DNA of 64,000 bases from Bradyrhizobium sp. PSBB068 (GTDB lineage Bacteria > Pseudomonadota > Alphaproteobacteria > Rhizobiales > Xanthobacteraceae): assembly GCA_016839165.1 (NCBI GenBank), contig CP069300.1, positions 4,464,001 through 4,528,000 of the forward strand. Reading direction: 5' to 3'. The position numbers and the translations under genes are program-made. Shown here in pieces: positions 33,726-42,828 of this stretch; position 1 is the stretch's first letter, and every line of letters begins with the position of its first letter. The notes beneath the pieces were generated by a model. The model did not search any database, was not told the DNA's origin, and saw nothing but the letters and a program-made list of their open reading frames with translations.

Positions 33726-34586
33726 ATGAGTGCAGTCGTGGCCAAAGCTCCCACCAAGGCGACCAAGACAGACACGAAGACGACCAAGACGGACGCAGGC
33801 AACATCTATATCGGCATCGGCGGCTGGACCTTCGAACCGTGGCGCGGGGTGTTCTATCCCGAGAAGCTGACGCAAGCGAAGGAGCTGTCCTACGCCGCCT
33901 CCAAGCTGACCTCGATCGAGATCAACGGCACCTATTACGGATCGCAGAAGCCGGAGAGCTTTCGCAAATGGGCCAGCGAAGTGCCCGACGGCTTCATCTT
34001 CTCGCTGAAGGGGCCGCGCTTCGCCACCAACCGCCGCGTGCTCGCCGAGGCCGGCGATTCGGTGAAGCGGTTCTACGATTCGGGCGTGCTCGAGCTGAAG
34101 GACCGGCTCGGCCCGGTGCTGTGGCAGTTCGCACCGACCAAGAAATTCGACGGCGCCGATTTCGGCAAGTTCCTCGAATTGCTGCCGCGCAAGCTCGACG
34201 GTCGCGCGCTGCGCCATGTCGTCGAGGTGCGTCACGACAGCTTTTGCGTGCCCGAGTTCATCGCCCTCATTCGCGAGCACGAGGTGCCGGTGGTGTTCGC
34301 CGAGCACGGCAAATATCCGGCGATTGCCGACGTCGCCAGCGACTTCGTCTATGCTCGGCTGCAGAAGGGCAATGACGAGTTGAAGACCTGCTATCCGCCG
34401 AAGCAGCTCGACGCCTGGGCCAAGCGGTTTCAGGACTGGGCTGCCGGCGGCGAACCGGACGACCTGCCGAAGGTCGACAAATCAGCGCCGAAGAAGGCGC
34501 CGCGCGACGTGTTCGCCTATGTGATCCACGAGGGCAAGATCCGCGCGCCCGCCGGCGCGATGGAGCTGATCGAACGGGTAAAGTAA
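33726..34586 (+). CDS. DUF72 (YecE-like) TIM-barrel protein
   Basis: A 286-residue protein of the DUF72 family, with a TIM-barrel fold. Family landmarks are IYIGIGGWTFEPWRGVFYPE, EINGTYYGSQKPESFRKWASEVPDGFIFSLKGPRF and the tail DVFAYVIHEGKIRAPAGAMEL. The first 20 residues are Lys/Thr-rich and dispensable-looking. Its biochemical function is not established. A DUF488 gene starts 10 bases after its stop, a pairing seen in many genomes, which suggests a shared role. Confidence 0.9.
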   Translation: MSAVVAKAPTKATKTDTKTTKTDAGNIYIGIGGWTFEPWRGVFYPEKLTQAKELSYAASKLTSIEINGTYYGSQKPESFRKWASEVPDGFIFSLKGPRFATNRRVLAEAGDSVKRFYDSGVLELKDRLGPVLWQFAPTKKFDGADFGKFLELLPRKLDGRALRHVVEVRHDSFCVPEFIALIREHEVPVVFAEHGKYPAIADVASDFVYARLQKGNDELKTCYPPKQLDAWAKRFQDWAAGGEPDDLPKVDKSAPKKAPRDVFAYVIHEGKIRAPAGAMELIERVK

Positions 34587-34596
34587 GGGACAATCG

Positions 34597-35070
34597 ATGG
34601 CAAAGGCGAAACGGCTGTTCACCATCGGCTACGAGCAGACGCCGTCAAAGGCGGTGCTCGACGAGCTCGAGCAGGCCGGCGTCAGGCTGCTGGTCGACGT
34701 CCGCGCGGTCGCCTCCTCACGCCGGCCGGGCTTCTCCAAGACCCAGCTCGCCGCAGGCCTCGACGAGCGCGGCATCGGCTACGTCCATCTGCGCGGCCTC
34801 GGCACGCCGAAGAGCGGCCGGGAGGCGGCGCGCAGCGGGCAATATGCGCTGCTGCACAAGATCTACTCGGCGCATCTCAAGACAGTGCAGGCCAAAGAGG
34901 AGCTCGACGAGTTGTCGGCGCTGGTGAAGAAGTCCGGCCCGGTCTGCATCCTCTGCTACGAGCGCGACCACGAACACTGCCACCGCCGCTGGATCGCCGA
35001 GATCATCGAGGAGCGCGACGGCGTCAAGATCGAGAACCTCGCAGCGCCGCAGGTGGTCTACGCAAAATAA
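34597..35070 (+). CDS. DUF488 family protein
   Basis: A 157-residue DUF488 protein: LFTIGYEQTPSKAVLDELEQAGVRLLVDVRAVASSRRPGFSK at the start and VCILCYERDHEHCHRRWIAEII near the end, with conserved Cys, Glu, Arg and His residues. Relatives have been linked to nucleic-acid or tRNA processing and to restriction of modified DNA, but none of these is proven for this one. It follows the DUF72 gene and is followed by a family C repeat. Confidence 0.9.
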   Translation: MAKAKRLFTIGYEQTPSKAVLDELEQAGVRLLVDVRAVASSRRPGFSKTQLAAGLDERGIGYVHLRGLGTPKSGREAARSGQYALLHKIYSAHLKTVQAKEELDELSALVKKSGPVCILCYERDHEHCHRRWIAEIIEERDGVKIENLAAPQVVYAK

Positions 35071-35103
35071 ACTCAGATCGATTCGCGTTCGCCGCGTGCT
35101 TGC

Positions 35104-35230
35104 TTCACCTCTCCCCATTGGGGAGAGGTCGATTTGCGAGGCAAAGCGGGTGAGGGGCCGCAGCTTCAATGAGGGACCGTCCCCCCTCACCCGGCGCTGC
35201 GCGCCGACTTCTCCCAAGGGAGAGGTGAAC
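35104..35230. repeat. Family C interspersed palindrome
   Basis: CACCTCTCCCCATTGGGGAG at one end and CTTCTCCCAAGGGAGAGGTG at the other enclose GGGTGAGGGG and CCCCTCACCC inverted blocks. It fills the convergent gap between the DUF488 and phzF-like genes. Confidence 0.8.
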
Positions 35231-35269
35231 CTCCGCTGCCGGTCCAGCTCGAGCGAATCTCTTCCCGCT

Positions 35270-36184
35270 CTAGCCTTCTCCCTCCAGGCGCAACGTCCCC
35301 TGCATCATCTGCACACAGGCGCCGCCGACATGCGCCGATATGTTAGCACCGTCCTGCTTGCGCACGCGGGTCAGCAGCAGACTCGGCCGGCCCATATCGA
35401 AGCCCTGGCCGACCGTCAGCTTCAGGACCCCGTCACGCAGCGGATCGAGCGCAGCCAGCAACGCGGCCGCTGCAACCGTGGCACTGCCTGTGGCCGGATC
35501 CTCGATCAGGCCGCTTGATCCCGAGAAGAACATCCGCGCCTGCAGATCGCAGGGCGCCTCCGCGGCCGGGACGTCGCGGGTGTAGAAATACGTGGAGAAC
35601 GCACCGTCGCGCGGGAAGAAGCGGCCGAACGCCGCCGCATCCGGCTTTGCCCGCCGCACCGCATCGCGCGATGCGACCTCGAAGACCAGGAATGGAGTTC
35701 CGACACCAACCACCTGCGGTGCCTGACGATCCGTCCTGACGTCGTCTGCCGTGAGCGAGATGAGGCTCGCGACCTCCCAGGCGGAGAATTGCGCCAGCCG
35801 CGACAGCGGCTGCGGCGCGGTCAGCTCGGTGGCAACCACCCTGCCGCCGTCTCGCGTGATGTCGACCGGCACCAGCCCCGCCTTCTCCTCGAACACCAGA
35901 CGCGGCTTCGGCTCCTTGGCAAGCTGCGCCAGCACGAAGGCCGTACCGACGTTGGGATGCCCGGCGAACGGCAGCTCCCTGACCGGCGTGAAGATGCGAA
36001 CGTTGGCGTCGTTGGCCTTGTCCTGCGGCGGCAGCACGAAGGTCGTCTCGGAATAGTTGAACTCGGTTGCGATCGCCTGCATCTGTGCGGTCGACAGCCC
36101 CTCGGCGTCGAGCACCACGGCGAGCGGATTGCCGCCGAAGGCGCGGTCGGTGAAAACGTCGACAGTGATATAGCGCCGCTGCAT
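35270..36184 (-). CDS. PhzF family isomerase
   Basis: A 304-residue member of the PhzF/diaminopimelate-epimerase-like fold. MQRRYITVDVFTDRAFGGNPLAVVLD is characteristic, Glu46 (YSETTFV) matches the catalytic acid, and ELPFAGHPNVGTAFVL forms the ligand loop. PhzF proper isomerises DHHA in phenazine synthesis; most members act on other, unknown substrates, and no phenazine gene is near. The start at 36184 follows AAGGACAC. Confidence 0.92.
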   Translation of the reverse strand: MQRRYITVDVFTDRAFGGNPLAVVLDAEGLSTAQMQAIATEFNYSETTFVLPPQDKANDANVRIFTPVRELPFAGHPNVGTAFVLAQLAKEPKPRLVFEEKAGLVPVDITRDGGRVVATELTAPQPLSRLAQFSAWEVASLISLTADDVRTDRQAPQVVGVGTPFLVFEVASRDAVRRAKPDAAAFGRFFPRDGAFSTYFYTRDVPAAEAPCDLQARMFFSGSSGLIEDPATGSATVAAAALLAALDPLRDGVLKLTVGQGFDMGRPSLLLTRVRKQDGANISAHVGGACVQMMQGTLRLEGEG

Positions 36185-36289
36185 CTTGCGTGTCCTTGTG
36201 CTCCGGTCATCTGCGACCGATGGCGTCATCGTAGCATAGCCGCAACGACGCCCGTCAGAGCACTCGGTACAATCGCGCGCGCCTTGTTT

Positions 36290-36338
36290 GAGCATGATCC
36301 TCTTCGGAAAAACCGCTTCGCACTTTTCCGGATCATGC
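36290..36338. repeat. Single interspersed palindrome (family E)
   Basis: GAGCATGATCC and GGATCATGC arms enclose CTCTTCGGAAAAACCGCTTCGCAC, a repeat type familiar in Bradyrhizobiaceae. It ends directly before the stop codon of the amidohydrolase gene and may serve as its 3' hairpin. Confidence 0.75.
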
Positions 36339-37244
36339 CTAGAACCGAAACAATTCCCGCGGCGATGCGAGCACGCGCGCGCGTTCATCGGCATCGGTGA
36401 CGAGCTCGTCGAGGAATTTGCGGTTCTTCGCGTAATTCTGTGTTGACTCGAATTGCGTGTGCGGCCAGTCGCTGCCCCACAGCAGCCGATCGACGCCGTA
36501 GGCGTTGCGCAGCAGCGGATAGGCCTGCTTCGCGAACGCCTCGCCGGCCGCGCCGTTGCGATAAGGCGCCGATATCTTGACCCAGACATTGCGCGTTGTG
36601 CCGAGCTTGAGCACCGACTGGAAGCCGGGATCGTCGATGCCGAGCTTCGGATCGGGCAAGGCGAAGTGATCGAACACGACCTTCACGCCCTGGTCGAGCA
36701 GCTTCGGCGCCAACGTTGCGAGATCGCTGGCATTGCGCTGGATCTCGACCTGCCAGTCGAGCGTCCGGATCTCTCCGAGCAGCGCCGTCCACTCGCCCGA
36801 TGTCAGATCGGGCAGCGTCTGGCCGACCAGATTGAGACGGATGCCGGCGACACCGGCACGATCGAGCTCACGAAGCGCTTCCGCCGGAACCGTGGGATCG
36901 ACCACGGCGATGCCGCGCAGCCGGCCGTTGGTCGCCTTCAGGCACTCCACAAGATAGGAATTGTCGGTGCCGAGAAAGCTCGGCTGCACCAGCACGCCAT
37001 TGGTGATGCCGTTCTGGTCGAGCTGCTGCAGATAGAGCGCGAGCGGCGCGTCGTAGTCGGGCGCGTACCGGCGGCCCGGCGCGAGCTTCAGCCCGCGATG
37101 AAAGACGTGGGCGTGGGTATCGATCGCCAGTTTCGGCACCTCAGCCCTCACCTTGCTCGCCAATCCGCCGGCCGACAGCGCGGCAATCATCCCCGCGGCA
37201 AACCGGCGCCGCGTCAAGCCATGTTCGTACGATGTCATGATCAT
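36339..37244 (-). CDS. Tat-exported amidohydrolase (PDC lactonase-like)
   Basis: A 301-residue metal-dependent hydrolase. The N-terminus has a twin-arginine signal (LTRRRFAAG plus a hydrophobic stretch to KVRAE), so export to the periplasm is likely. The mature enzyme begins LAIDTHAHVFH with the His-x-His metal site and ends with WGSDWPH, as in 2-pyrone-4,6-dicarboxylate lactonase relatives. It is the third gene of a GntR-MFS-hydrolase unit; the MFS gene ends 9 bases upstream. Aromatic acid or lactone degradation is inference. Confidence 0.9.
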   Translation of the reverse strand: MIMTSYEHGLTRRRFAAGMIAALSAGGLASKVRAEVPKLAIDTHAHVFHRGLKLAPGRRYAPDYDAPLALYLQQLDQNGITNGVLVQPSFLGTDNSYLVECLKATNGRLRGIAVVDPTVPAEALRELDRAGVAGIRLNLVGQTLPDLTSGEWTALLGEIRTLDWQVEIQRNASDLATLAPKLLDQGVKVVFDHFALPDPKLGIDDPGFQSVLKLGTTRNVWVKISAPYRNGAAGEAFAKQAYPLLRNAYGVDRLLWGSDWPHTQFESTQNYAKNRKFLDELVTDADERARVLASPRELFRF

Positions 37245-37253
37245 TCCCCATCA

Positions 37254-38501
37254 TCACGCGCGCGCAGCGGTGGCCTGCTCGAAAACCTTGCCGCGGGTTT
37301 CCGGCAGCATCAGCACGGCGACCAGCACCAGCGAATAGGCGAAAGCCGCGTCGATCCCGATCGCGGCACCAAGGCCGATGTGATCGCTGAGATAGCCGAC
37401 CAGGAACGGAAACGCCGCCGAGACGATGCGGCCGAAATTGTAGCAGAAGCCGACACCGGTGCCGCGCACGCCTGCCGGATAAAGCTCGCTGAACAGCGCC
37501 GCCATGCTGGCCGGAATGCCCGCCGAGAAGAAGCCCAAGGGAAAGCCGAGCACCAGCATCTGCGAATTGGACAGGGGCGCGAAGATGTAGACCAGCACCG
37601 TCACGACGCAGGCGGCGGCGAACAGCGTCACATTGGCGCGCCGGCCGATTCGGTCGCTGATGATCCCGGAGACCACGCAGCCGCAGAAGAAGGCGACGAT
37701 GATCACGGCGAGATAGGCGCTGGAGCCGAGCACCGATAGATGCCGCACTTCGCGCAAGTAAGTCGGCAGGAATGTCGTCAGCGCCGCATAGCCGCCATGG
37801 GCGCCGATGCCGAACAGGCCGCCGATCAGGGTCGAGCGCAGCACGTCGCGGTGGAAGATTCCGGCGAGCGTCGCGAAGAACGGCGGCTCGGCTGTGCGCG
37901 ATGCGGCACGCGGCGGCTCCTTCAATCCGCGGCGGATATACAGGATCAAGAGCGCCGGGATCAGGCCGACCGCAAACAGGATGCGCCAGGCGATGTCGGC
38001 CGGCGCATAGGTAAACACCAGGGCCGAGAGCAGCACCGCCGCGCCCCAGCCGACCGCCCACGCGCTCTGCACGGCGCCGAGCGCCTTGCCGCGATGCTCG
38101 GCGCGGATGATCTCCGCCATCAGCACCGCGCCGCAGGCCCACTCGGCGCCGAAGCCGACGCCCTGAATGGCCTTCAGCACCACGAGTTGGCTGTAGTTCA
38201 TCGCGAAGGCCGAGGCGAAGGTCGCGAGCGCAAAGGTCGCGACCGTGATCTGCAGCGCCTTCACCCGCCCGAAGCGATCGCCGAGTGCGCCGCCGAGCCA
38301 GCCGCCGAATGCGCCGAAGAACAGCGTCACCGAGCCGAGCAGGCCCGCGTCGGCCTTGCTGATGGCGAATGCGGTGATCAGCGCCGGAATGGCGAGGCTG
38401 AACATCTGGACGTCGAGTGCGTCGAGGCCCCAGCCGCCAAAGCTTGCCCAGAAGGTGCGCCGCTCGAGCGGCGAACATTCGCTATACCAGTTTGCCATCA
38501 T
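37254..38501 (-). CDS. MFS transporter, AAHS-like (aromatic acid type)
   Basis: A 415-residue inner-membrane transporter of about 12 helices. GALGDRFGRVKALQITVATFA is the loop 2-3 signature, with GIISDRIGRRANVTLF as its loop 8-9 copy. The opening WYSECSPLERRTFWASFGGWGLDALDVQMFS resembles aromatic-acid:H+ symporters. It lies between the GntR regulator (44 bases upstream) and the exported amidohydrolase, suggesting uptake of the substrate or product of the hydrolase under GntR control. Confidence 0.9.
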   Translation of the reverse strand: MMANWYSECSPLERRTFWASFGGWGLDALDVQMFSLAIPALITAFAISKADAGLLGSVTLFFGAFGGWLGGALGDRFGRVKALQITVATFALATFASAFAMNYSQLVVLKAIQGVGFGAEWACGAVLMAEIIRAEHRGKALGAVQSAWAVGWGAAVLLSALVFTYAPADIAWRILFAVGLIPALLILYIRRGLKEPPRAASRTAEPPFFATLAGIFHRDVLRSTLIGGLFGIGAHGGYAALTTFLPTYLREVRHLSVLGSSAYLAVIIVAFFCGCVVSGIISDRIGRRANVTLFAAACVVTVLVYIFAPLSNSQMLVLGFPLGFFSAGIPASMAALFSELYPAGVRGTGVGFCYNFGRIVSAAFPFLVGYLSDHIGLGAAIGIDAAFAYSLVLVAVLMLPETRGKVFEQATAARA

Positions 38502-38545
38502 TCCTCCCTGAGATGTCTTGTGTTGTTTTTAATTGATCGTCGCGG

Positions 38546-39274
38546 TCATCTGATCTCGGCGTGGTAGCGGAAACGATCCGCCGGGCCGCGCGAGCGGCGC
38601 CACTCGATCGGCCGCCGCTCCAGGTCGAAGGCCAGGCGCTCGATCACGATCAGCGGCGCGTTGGCCTCCAGTCGCAGCAGGCGCGATTGCATCTCGGTCG
38701 CGATCTCGACGGTGAGGACTTCATCGGCCGAGACCACGACCTGGCCGCAGCGATCCTCGTAGAGCGGATAGAGCAAGTCGCCGAATTCAGCCGTGTCGAG
38801 CGCGACGATCGCCTCGAAGCGCGATCGCTGCAGCCAGATCTCTTCCGCGAGCAGCGGCACGTCGTCGATCAGCCGCAGCCGCGACAGGCTGATCACGGGC
38901 TCGCCGACCGAGATACGCAACGCCGAGGCCACCGCCGTGGTCGCCGGCATCGCCTTGCGGCGCAGGATGCGGCTCTGCGGCACGCGGCGCTCGCCGCTTT
39001 CGGACTGGAAGCGGAAGAAGCGGAACAGCGAGGAGTTGAACCGCGCGCGGCGCACGAAGGTGCCGCGGCCCTGCTGACGCTCCAGCACGCCATCGCTGAC
39101 CAGCTGATCGATCGCCTTGCGCACGGTGCCGATCGCGACGCCGTAATACGCACCGAGCTCGGCCTCGGAAGGGATCAGGTCCCCGGGACGCCATTCATTG
39201 CGGTTGATGCGCGCCGCGAGATCGTCGCGGAGACGCTGGTAGCGCGGCAGTCGATCGTCGAGGGCTGAACTCAT
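38546..39274 (-). CDS. GntR family regulator (HutC/UTRA type)
   Basis: A 242-residue regulator with an N-terminal winged HTH (YQRLRDDLAARINRNEWRPGDLIPSEAELGAYYGVAIGTVRKAIDQL) and a C-terminal UTRA effector-binding domain of about 140 residues. It heads an operon with the MFS and amidohydrolase genes. A perfect 10-base inverted repeat at 39269-39292 overlaps its start, so it most likely represses itself and the operon. The start at 39274 lies in the operator; an ATG at 39301 would place the operator inside the reading frame. Neither has a good SD, so translation may be leaderless. Confidence 0.88.
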   Translation of the reverse strand: MSSALDDRLPRYQRLRDDLAARINRNEWRPGDLIPSEAELGAYYGVAIGTVRKAIDQLVSDGVLERQQGRGTFVRRARFNSSLFRFFRFQSESGERRVPQSRILRRKAMPATTAVASALRISVGEPVISLSRLRLIDDVPLLAEEIWLQRSRFEAIVALDTAEFGDLLYPLYEDRCGQVVVSADEVLTVEIATEMQSRLLRLEANAPLIVIERLAFDLERRPIEWRRSRGPADRFRYHAEIR

Positions 39275-39292
39275 ATAGTCATCTATATGAGT
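39269..39292. promoter_or_regulatory. GntR operator, perfect 10-base inverted repeat
   Basis: Arms ACTCATATAG and CTATATGAGT around the spacer TCAT. It overlaps the regulator start codon and is AT-rich against high-GC flanks. Confidence 0.75.
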
Positions 39293-39348
39293 AAAGGACA
39301 TCGCGTCAATCACTACCAATCTACCTTTATGCGATCAGATGCGGTGCC

Positions 39349-40683
39349 CTACCCCAATTGCCAGACCGGCACCGGATGCTCGTAGCCCCGCACCGGGATC
39401 TCGCCGCGCGAGACCGCGTCCCTGCACTCATCGCCGAGCGCTTCGCGCACCGCGGAAGAAATCAGGAATTGCGAGCCGAGCTCCTTGTTGAGCGCCTCGA
39501 GCCGCGCGGCAAAGTTCACGGTGTCGCCGATGACGGTGTATTCCTTGCGCCGCGGCGAGCCGATATTGCCGGCGACGACCTCGCCGATATGGATGCCGAT
39601 GCCGATGCGCAGCGGCCAGCTCGAGCCCGCGTTGGTGCGCTCATTGGCGGCCAGCATCTCGCGCGCGGCGGCGACCGCCTGATGCGCGGCATCGCCGGTT
39701 TCGAACGGCGCGCCGAACAGCGCGAGGAAGCCGTCGCCGAGAAACTTGTTCACGATGCCGCCATGGCGATCGAGAATCTCGACCAATACGGCAAAGGCGC
39801 CATCGAGCCGATCCACCACCTCCTGCGGCGACCGCGAGCGCGCCCCGGCCGTGAAGCTGCGAAAATCGACGAACATCACTGCCACACGGCGGATGTCGCT
39901 CGCGGTCGAGGCGCCCTCCGTCATCAGACGCTCGACCACCTGCGGCGAGACGTGCTGGCCGAACAGATTGGTGATGCGATCGCGCGCTGTGGCAGCCGCG
40001 ATGCTGGCCGCGAACTGCCGCCGCATCTGCAGGCCGACAGTCCCCGCAAGCACGCCGGCAATCAGGACCACGGCGCTGCGCGCGCAGTGGTAGAAAAAAT
40101 CCGGCTCGGGGTCGAGCGTTCCCTCTGGGCGATAATACATCGCCATCCAGAACAGCTCCGAGGCCGCCACGAAGCCGGTGAAGGTCGACAGCCAGAAGTC
40201 CAGCCGCAGGGTCGAGGCGATGATGAAAATGAAATAGACCATCGGCGCGACCCAGCCGAGTGCCGCAACCGGCCCCATGCTGTCGATATGCAGGGCGAGC
40301 GCGACGGTTGGCATCGACGTCTCGATCAGAGCGCCGACATAGCGCCTGATGATCGGCAGGTCGCGCCCCTGCCTCCTGTACCAGCTGATCGCGCCATGCA
40401 CCCACAATTCGAACAGGATGAACGGCGTAATGACGGAGTAGAGATAGGACGGCTTGAAATTGCCGTGCCACACCCGGACCAGCGCGTCCGGAGCCGTGAA
40501 GTAGATCACGGATGTGAGCGCCGAGAATGCCAGGGCAATGCCGATCAGCACCTTGATGCGAAGCAGCTCGGTGGCCATCACCTCCTGCATCAGGGCGTGG
40601 TGGAAGTCGGCAGAGACCGTCGTGTCCTGCGTTGTCTTTTCGCCGCTCCACCAGCCAGCCATCGTCATCGCTCCGGTCACCAT
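39349..40683 (-). CDS. Membrane adenylate/guanylate cyclase (class III)
   Basis: A 444-residue protein. Residues about 40-235 contain five or six hydrophobic segments forming a membrane sensor domain. Residues about 260-440 are a class III cyclase domain: VMFVDFRSFTAGARS (metal Asp), VNKFLGDGFLALFGAP (second metal Asp) and EYTVIGDTVNFAARLEALNK (ribose and transition-state residues Asn and Arg). Both metal Asp and the Asn/Arg pair are present, so it is probably active and makes cAMP. AAGGAG lies 10 bases before the ATG at 40683. It is monocistronic between other transcription units; the input signal is unknown. Confidence 0.93.
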   Translation of the reverse strand: MVTGAMTMAGWWSGEKTTQDTTVSADFHHALMQEVMATELLRIKVLIGIALAFSALTSVIYFTAPDALVRVWHGNFKPSYLYSVITPFILFELWVHGAISWYRRQGRDLPIIRRYVGALIETSMPTVALALHIDSMGPVAALGWVAPMVYFIFIIASTLRLDFWLSTFTGFVAASELFWMAMYYRPEGTLDPEPDFFYHCARSAVVLIAGVLAGTVGLQMRRQFAASIAAATARDRITNLFGQHVSPQVVERLMTEGASTASDIRRVAVMFVDFRSFTAGARSRSPQEVVDRLDGAFAVLVEILDRHGGIVNKFLGDGFLALFGAPFETGDAAHQAVAAAREMLAANERTNAGSSWPLRIGIGIHIGEVVAGNIGSPRRKEYTVIGDTVNFAARLEALNKELGSQFLISSAVREALGDECRDAVSRGEIPVRGYEHPVPVWQLG

Positions 40684-40712
40684 GCCAGAATGACTCCTTG
40701 CTTATATTAGCC

Positions 40713-41876
40713 TCAATCAAGCGTGCGGCGGAAGCGCGTCACGGCGACGGTCATGGCGAACAGCATCAGGGCAGCCAGCGCGATGGTGTCGTATTGCAGG
40801 TTCGGCATCGCCGCGCCTTTCAGCATGATGGCACGGACGATGCGAATGAAATGGGTCAGCGGCAGGACCTCGCCGATATATTGCGCCCACACCGGCATGC
40901 CGGCGAACGGAAACATGAAGCCGGACAGCAGGATGCTAGGCAGGAAGAACATCATCGAGAGCTGCATCGCTTGCAGCTGGTTCTGCACGATGGTCGAAAA
41001 CGTATAGCCGATCGACAGATTGGTGGTGATGAACAGCGTGGTGAGCAGCCCCAGCAATGTGAGGCTGCCGAGCACCGGTACGCCGAACAGCAGCACGCCG
41101 ATGCCGATGATCAGCCCGGCCTGGATGAAGCCAACCATCACGTAGGGGATGATCTTGCCGAACATCACCTCGACCGGCTTGATCGGCATCGACAGCAGGC
41201 TTTCCATGGTGCCGCGCTCGATCTCGCGTGTCACCGACAGCGCGGTGAAGATCAGCATGGTCATGGTGAGAATGGTCCCGACCAGGCCGGGCACGATGTT
41301 GAGGCGCGATTCCGCCGCCGGATTGTAGCGGGCATGGGCGCGGATCTCGAACGGCATTTCGGGCGGATCACCGATGTGCAGGTCGTGTGCCAGCGCGCCC
41401 TGCACCAACGGCCCGAGCGCGCCGAGCGCCGAGCCCGCCGCGACCGGGTCGGTGGCATCGGCCGCGACCAGGAGCGCCGGCTTGTCGCCGCGCCGCACCG
41501 CGCGCTCGAAGCCGCGCGGGATCTCGACGCCGAACAGCACCTTGCCCGACTGCAGCAGCTCGTCGAGCTGCTCGACGGTGTGCACCTCGCGCGTGAAGCG
41601 GAAATAGGCGGTGTTCTCCATCGCCTTCAGGATCGAGCGTCCGAGGTCGGTATCTTCCTGAAGCAGCACCGCGGTCGGCAGATGCCGCGGCGTGGTGTTG
41701 ATGGCGTAACCGAACAACAGCAGCTGCATCACCGGAATGATGATGATCATGGCGAAGGACACGCGATCGCGGCGAAGCTGGATGAATTCCTTGACCAGCA
41801 TCGCGTAGCTGCGGCGCCAGAAGCCGAACGCCGGCTCCCTCTCTTCGCCAATCCGGATCGTATCCGTTGCACTCAT
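40713..41876 (-). CDS. ABC-2 transporter permease (YhhJ/YbhS-like)
   Basis: A 387-residue ABC-2 permease: N-terminal helix near FAMIIIIPVMQLLLFGYAINT, a large periplasmic domain of about 140 residues, and five C-terminal helices with the family segment EIERGTMESLLSMPIKPVEVMFGKIIPY. It is the last gene of a TetR-HlyD-ATPase-permease operon, four bases after the ATPase gene. E. coli has the related ybhGFSR set with two permeases; only one is seen here, so a homodimer is expected. Drug or cation export is inferred from relatives. Confidence 0.92.
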   Translation of the reverse strand: MSATDTIRIGEEREPAFGFWRRSYAMLVKEFIQLRRDRVSFAMIIIIPVMQLLLFGYAINTTPRHLPTAVLLQEDTDLGRSILKAMENTAYFRFTREVHTVEQLDELLQSGKVLFGVEIPRGFERAVRRGDKPALLVAADATDPVAAGSALGALGPLVQGALAHDLHIGDPPEMPFEIRAHARYNPAAESRLNIVPGLVGTILTMTMLIFTALSVTREIERGTMESLLSMPIKPVEVMFGKIIPYVMVGFIQAGLIIGIGVLLFGVPVLGSLTLLGLLTTLFITTNLSIGYTFSTIVQNQLQAMQLSMMFFLPSILLSGFMFPFAGMPVWAQYIGEVLPLTHFIRIVRAIMLKGAAMPNLQYDTIALAALMLFAMTVAVTRFRRTLD

Positions 41877-41880
41877 GACA

Positions 41881-42828
41881 CTATCCCTGGAAGTTGTCCT
41901 TGGAGCGCCCCATCAGGTCGATGAAGACGTCCTCGAGCGACGGCTCGCTCGGCTGCCAACGCCACTTCGAACTGTGGCGGTAGGGTGCGATCGCAGCCTC
42001 GAGCGCCGCCTTGTCCCGGCCGGAGACATGCAGGCTGGTGCCGAACGGCGCCACCATGTCGACGCCGGGCTTACCGGTCAGCTCGGCCATCAGCCCGTTG
42101 AAATCCTCGCCCGTCACCGTCCAGGTCGACAGCGCGGAGGCCGCGATCACCTCGTCCACCGTGCCGTGGGCAAGCAGATGGCCGTAGGCGATGTAGGCGA
42201 TCTCGTGACAGCGCTCGGCCTCGTCCATGTAATGTGTCGAGACCAGCACGGTGAGGCCTTCGGCGGCGAGCGCATGGATCTCGTTCCAGAAATCGCGCCG
42301 CGCCTTGGGATCGACGCCGGCGGTCGGCTCATCCAGCAGCAGCAATTGCGGATTGGGCAGCGTGCAGGCGCCGAGCGCCAGCCGTTGCTTCCAGCCGCCG
42401 GACAATTCGCCGGCGAGCTGCTCCTCGCGGCCCTTCAGCCCGATCCGCGCGATCATGTCGGCCGCGGCGCCGCGCGGGTCCGGCATGCCATAGAGCCGCG
42501 CGACGAACTCCAGATTCTCGCGCACCGACAGATCCTGGTAGAGGCTGAAGCGCTGCGTCATGTAGCCGACCTTGCGCTTGATCTTGTCGGCATCGCGCCG
42601 GATGTCGTAGCCGAGGCAGGTGCCCTCGCCGCTGTCGGGCGTCAAGAGGCCGCACAGGATGCGGATGGTCGTGGTCTTGCCGCTGCCGTTCGGACCGAGG
42701 AAGCCGTAGATCGAGCCGCGCTTGACCTGCATCGACAGGTCATGGACCACTTCGCGACCGCCGAACGATTTGGTCAGGCCCTTCACATCTATGGCAATAC
42801 CGGGCGCACTGGTTTGGCCGCCGTTCAT
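41881..42828 (-). CDS. ABC transporter ATP-binding protein
   Basis: A 315-residue ATPase. Walker A GPNGSGKTTT near residue 40, signature LSGGWKQR, Walker B LLLLDEPTAGVD and the H-loop STHYMDEAERC are all present. It has about 80 residues C-terminal to the core, typical of ABC-2 drug exporters. It overlaps the HlyD gene by four bases and feeds the permease gene four bases downstream. Confidence 0.94.
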   Translation of the reverse strand: MNGGQTSAPGIAIDVKGLTKSFGGREVVHDLSMQVKRGSIYGFLGPNGSGKTTTIRILCGLLTPDSGEGTCLGYDIRRDADKIKRKVGYMTQRFSLYQDLSVRENLEFVARLYGMPDPRGAAADMIARIGLKGREEQLAGELSGGWKQRLALGACTLPNPQLLLLDEPTAGVDPKARRDFWNEIHALAAEGLTVLVSTHYMDEAERCHEIAYIAYGHLLAHGTVDEVIAASALSTWTVTGEDFNGLMAELTGKPGVDMVAPFGTSLHVSGRDKAALEAAIAPYRHSSKWRWQPSEPSLEDVFIDLMGRSKDNFQG

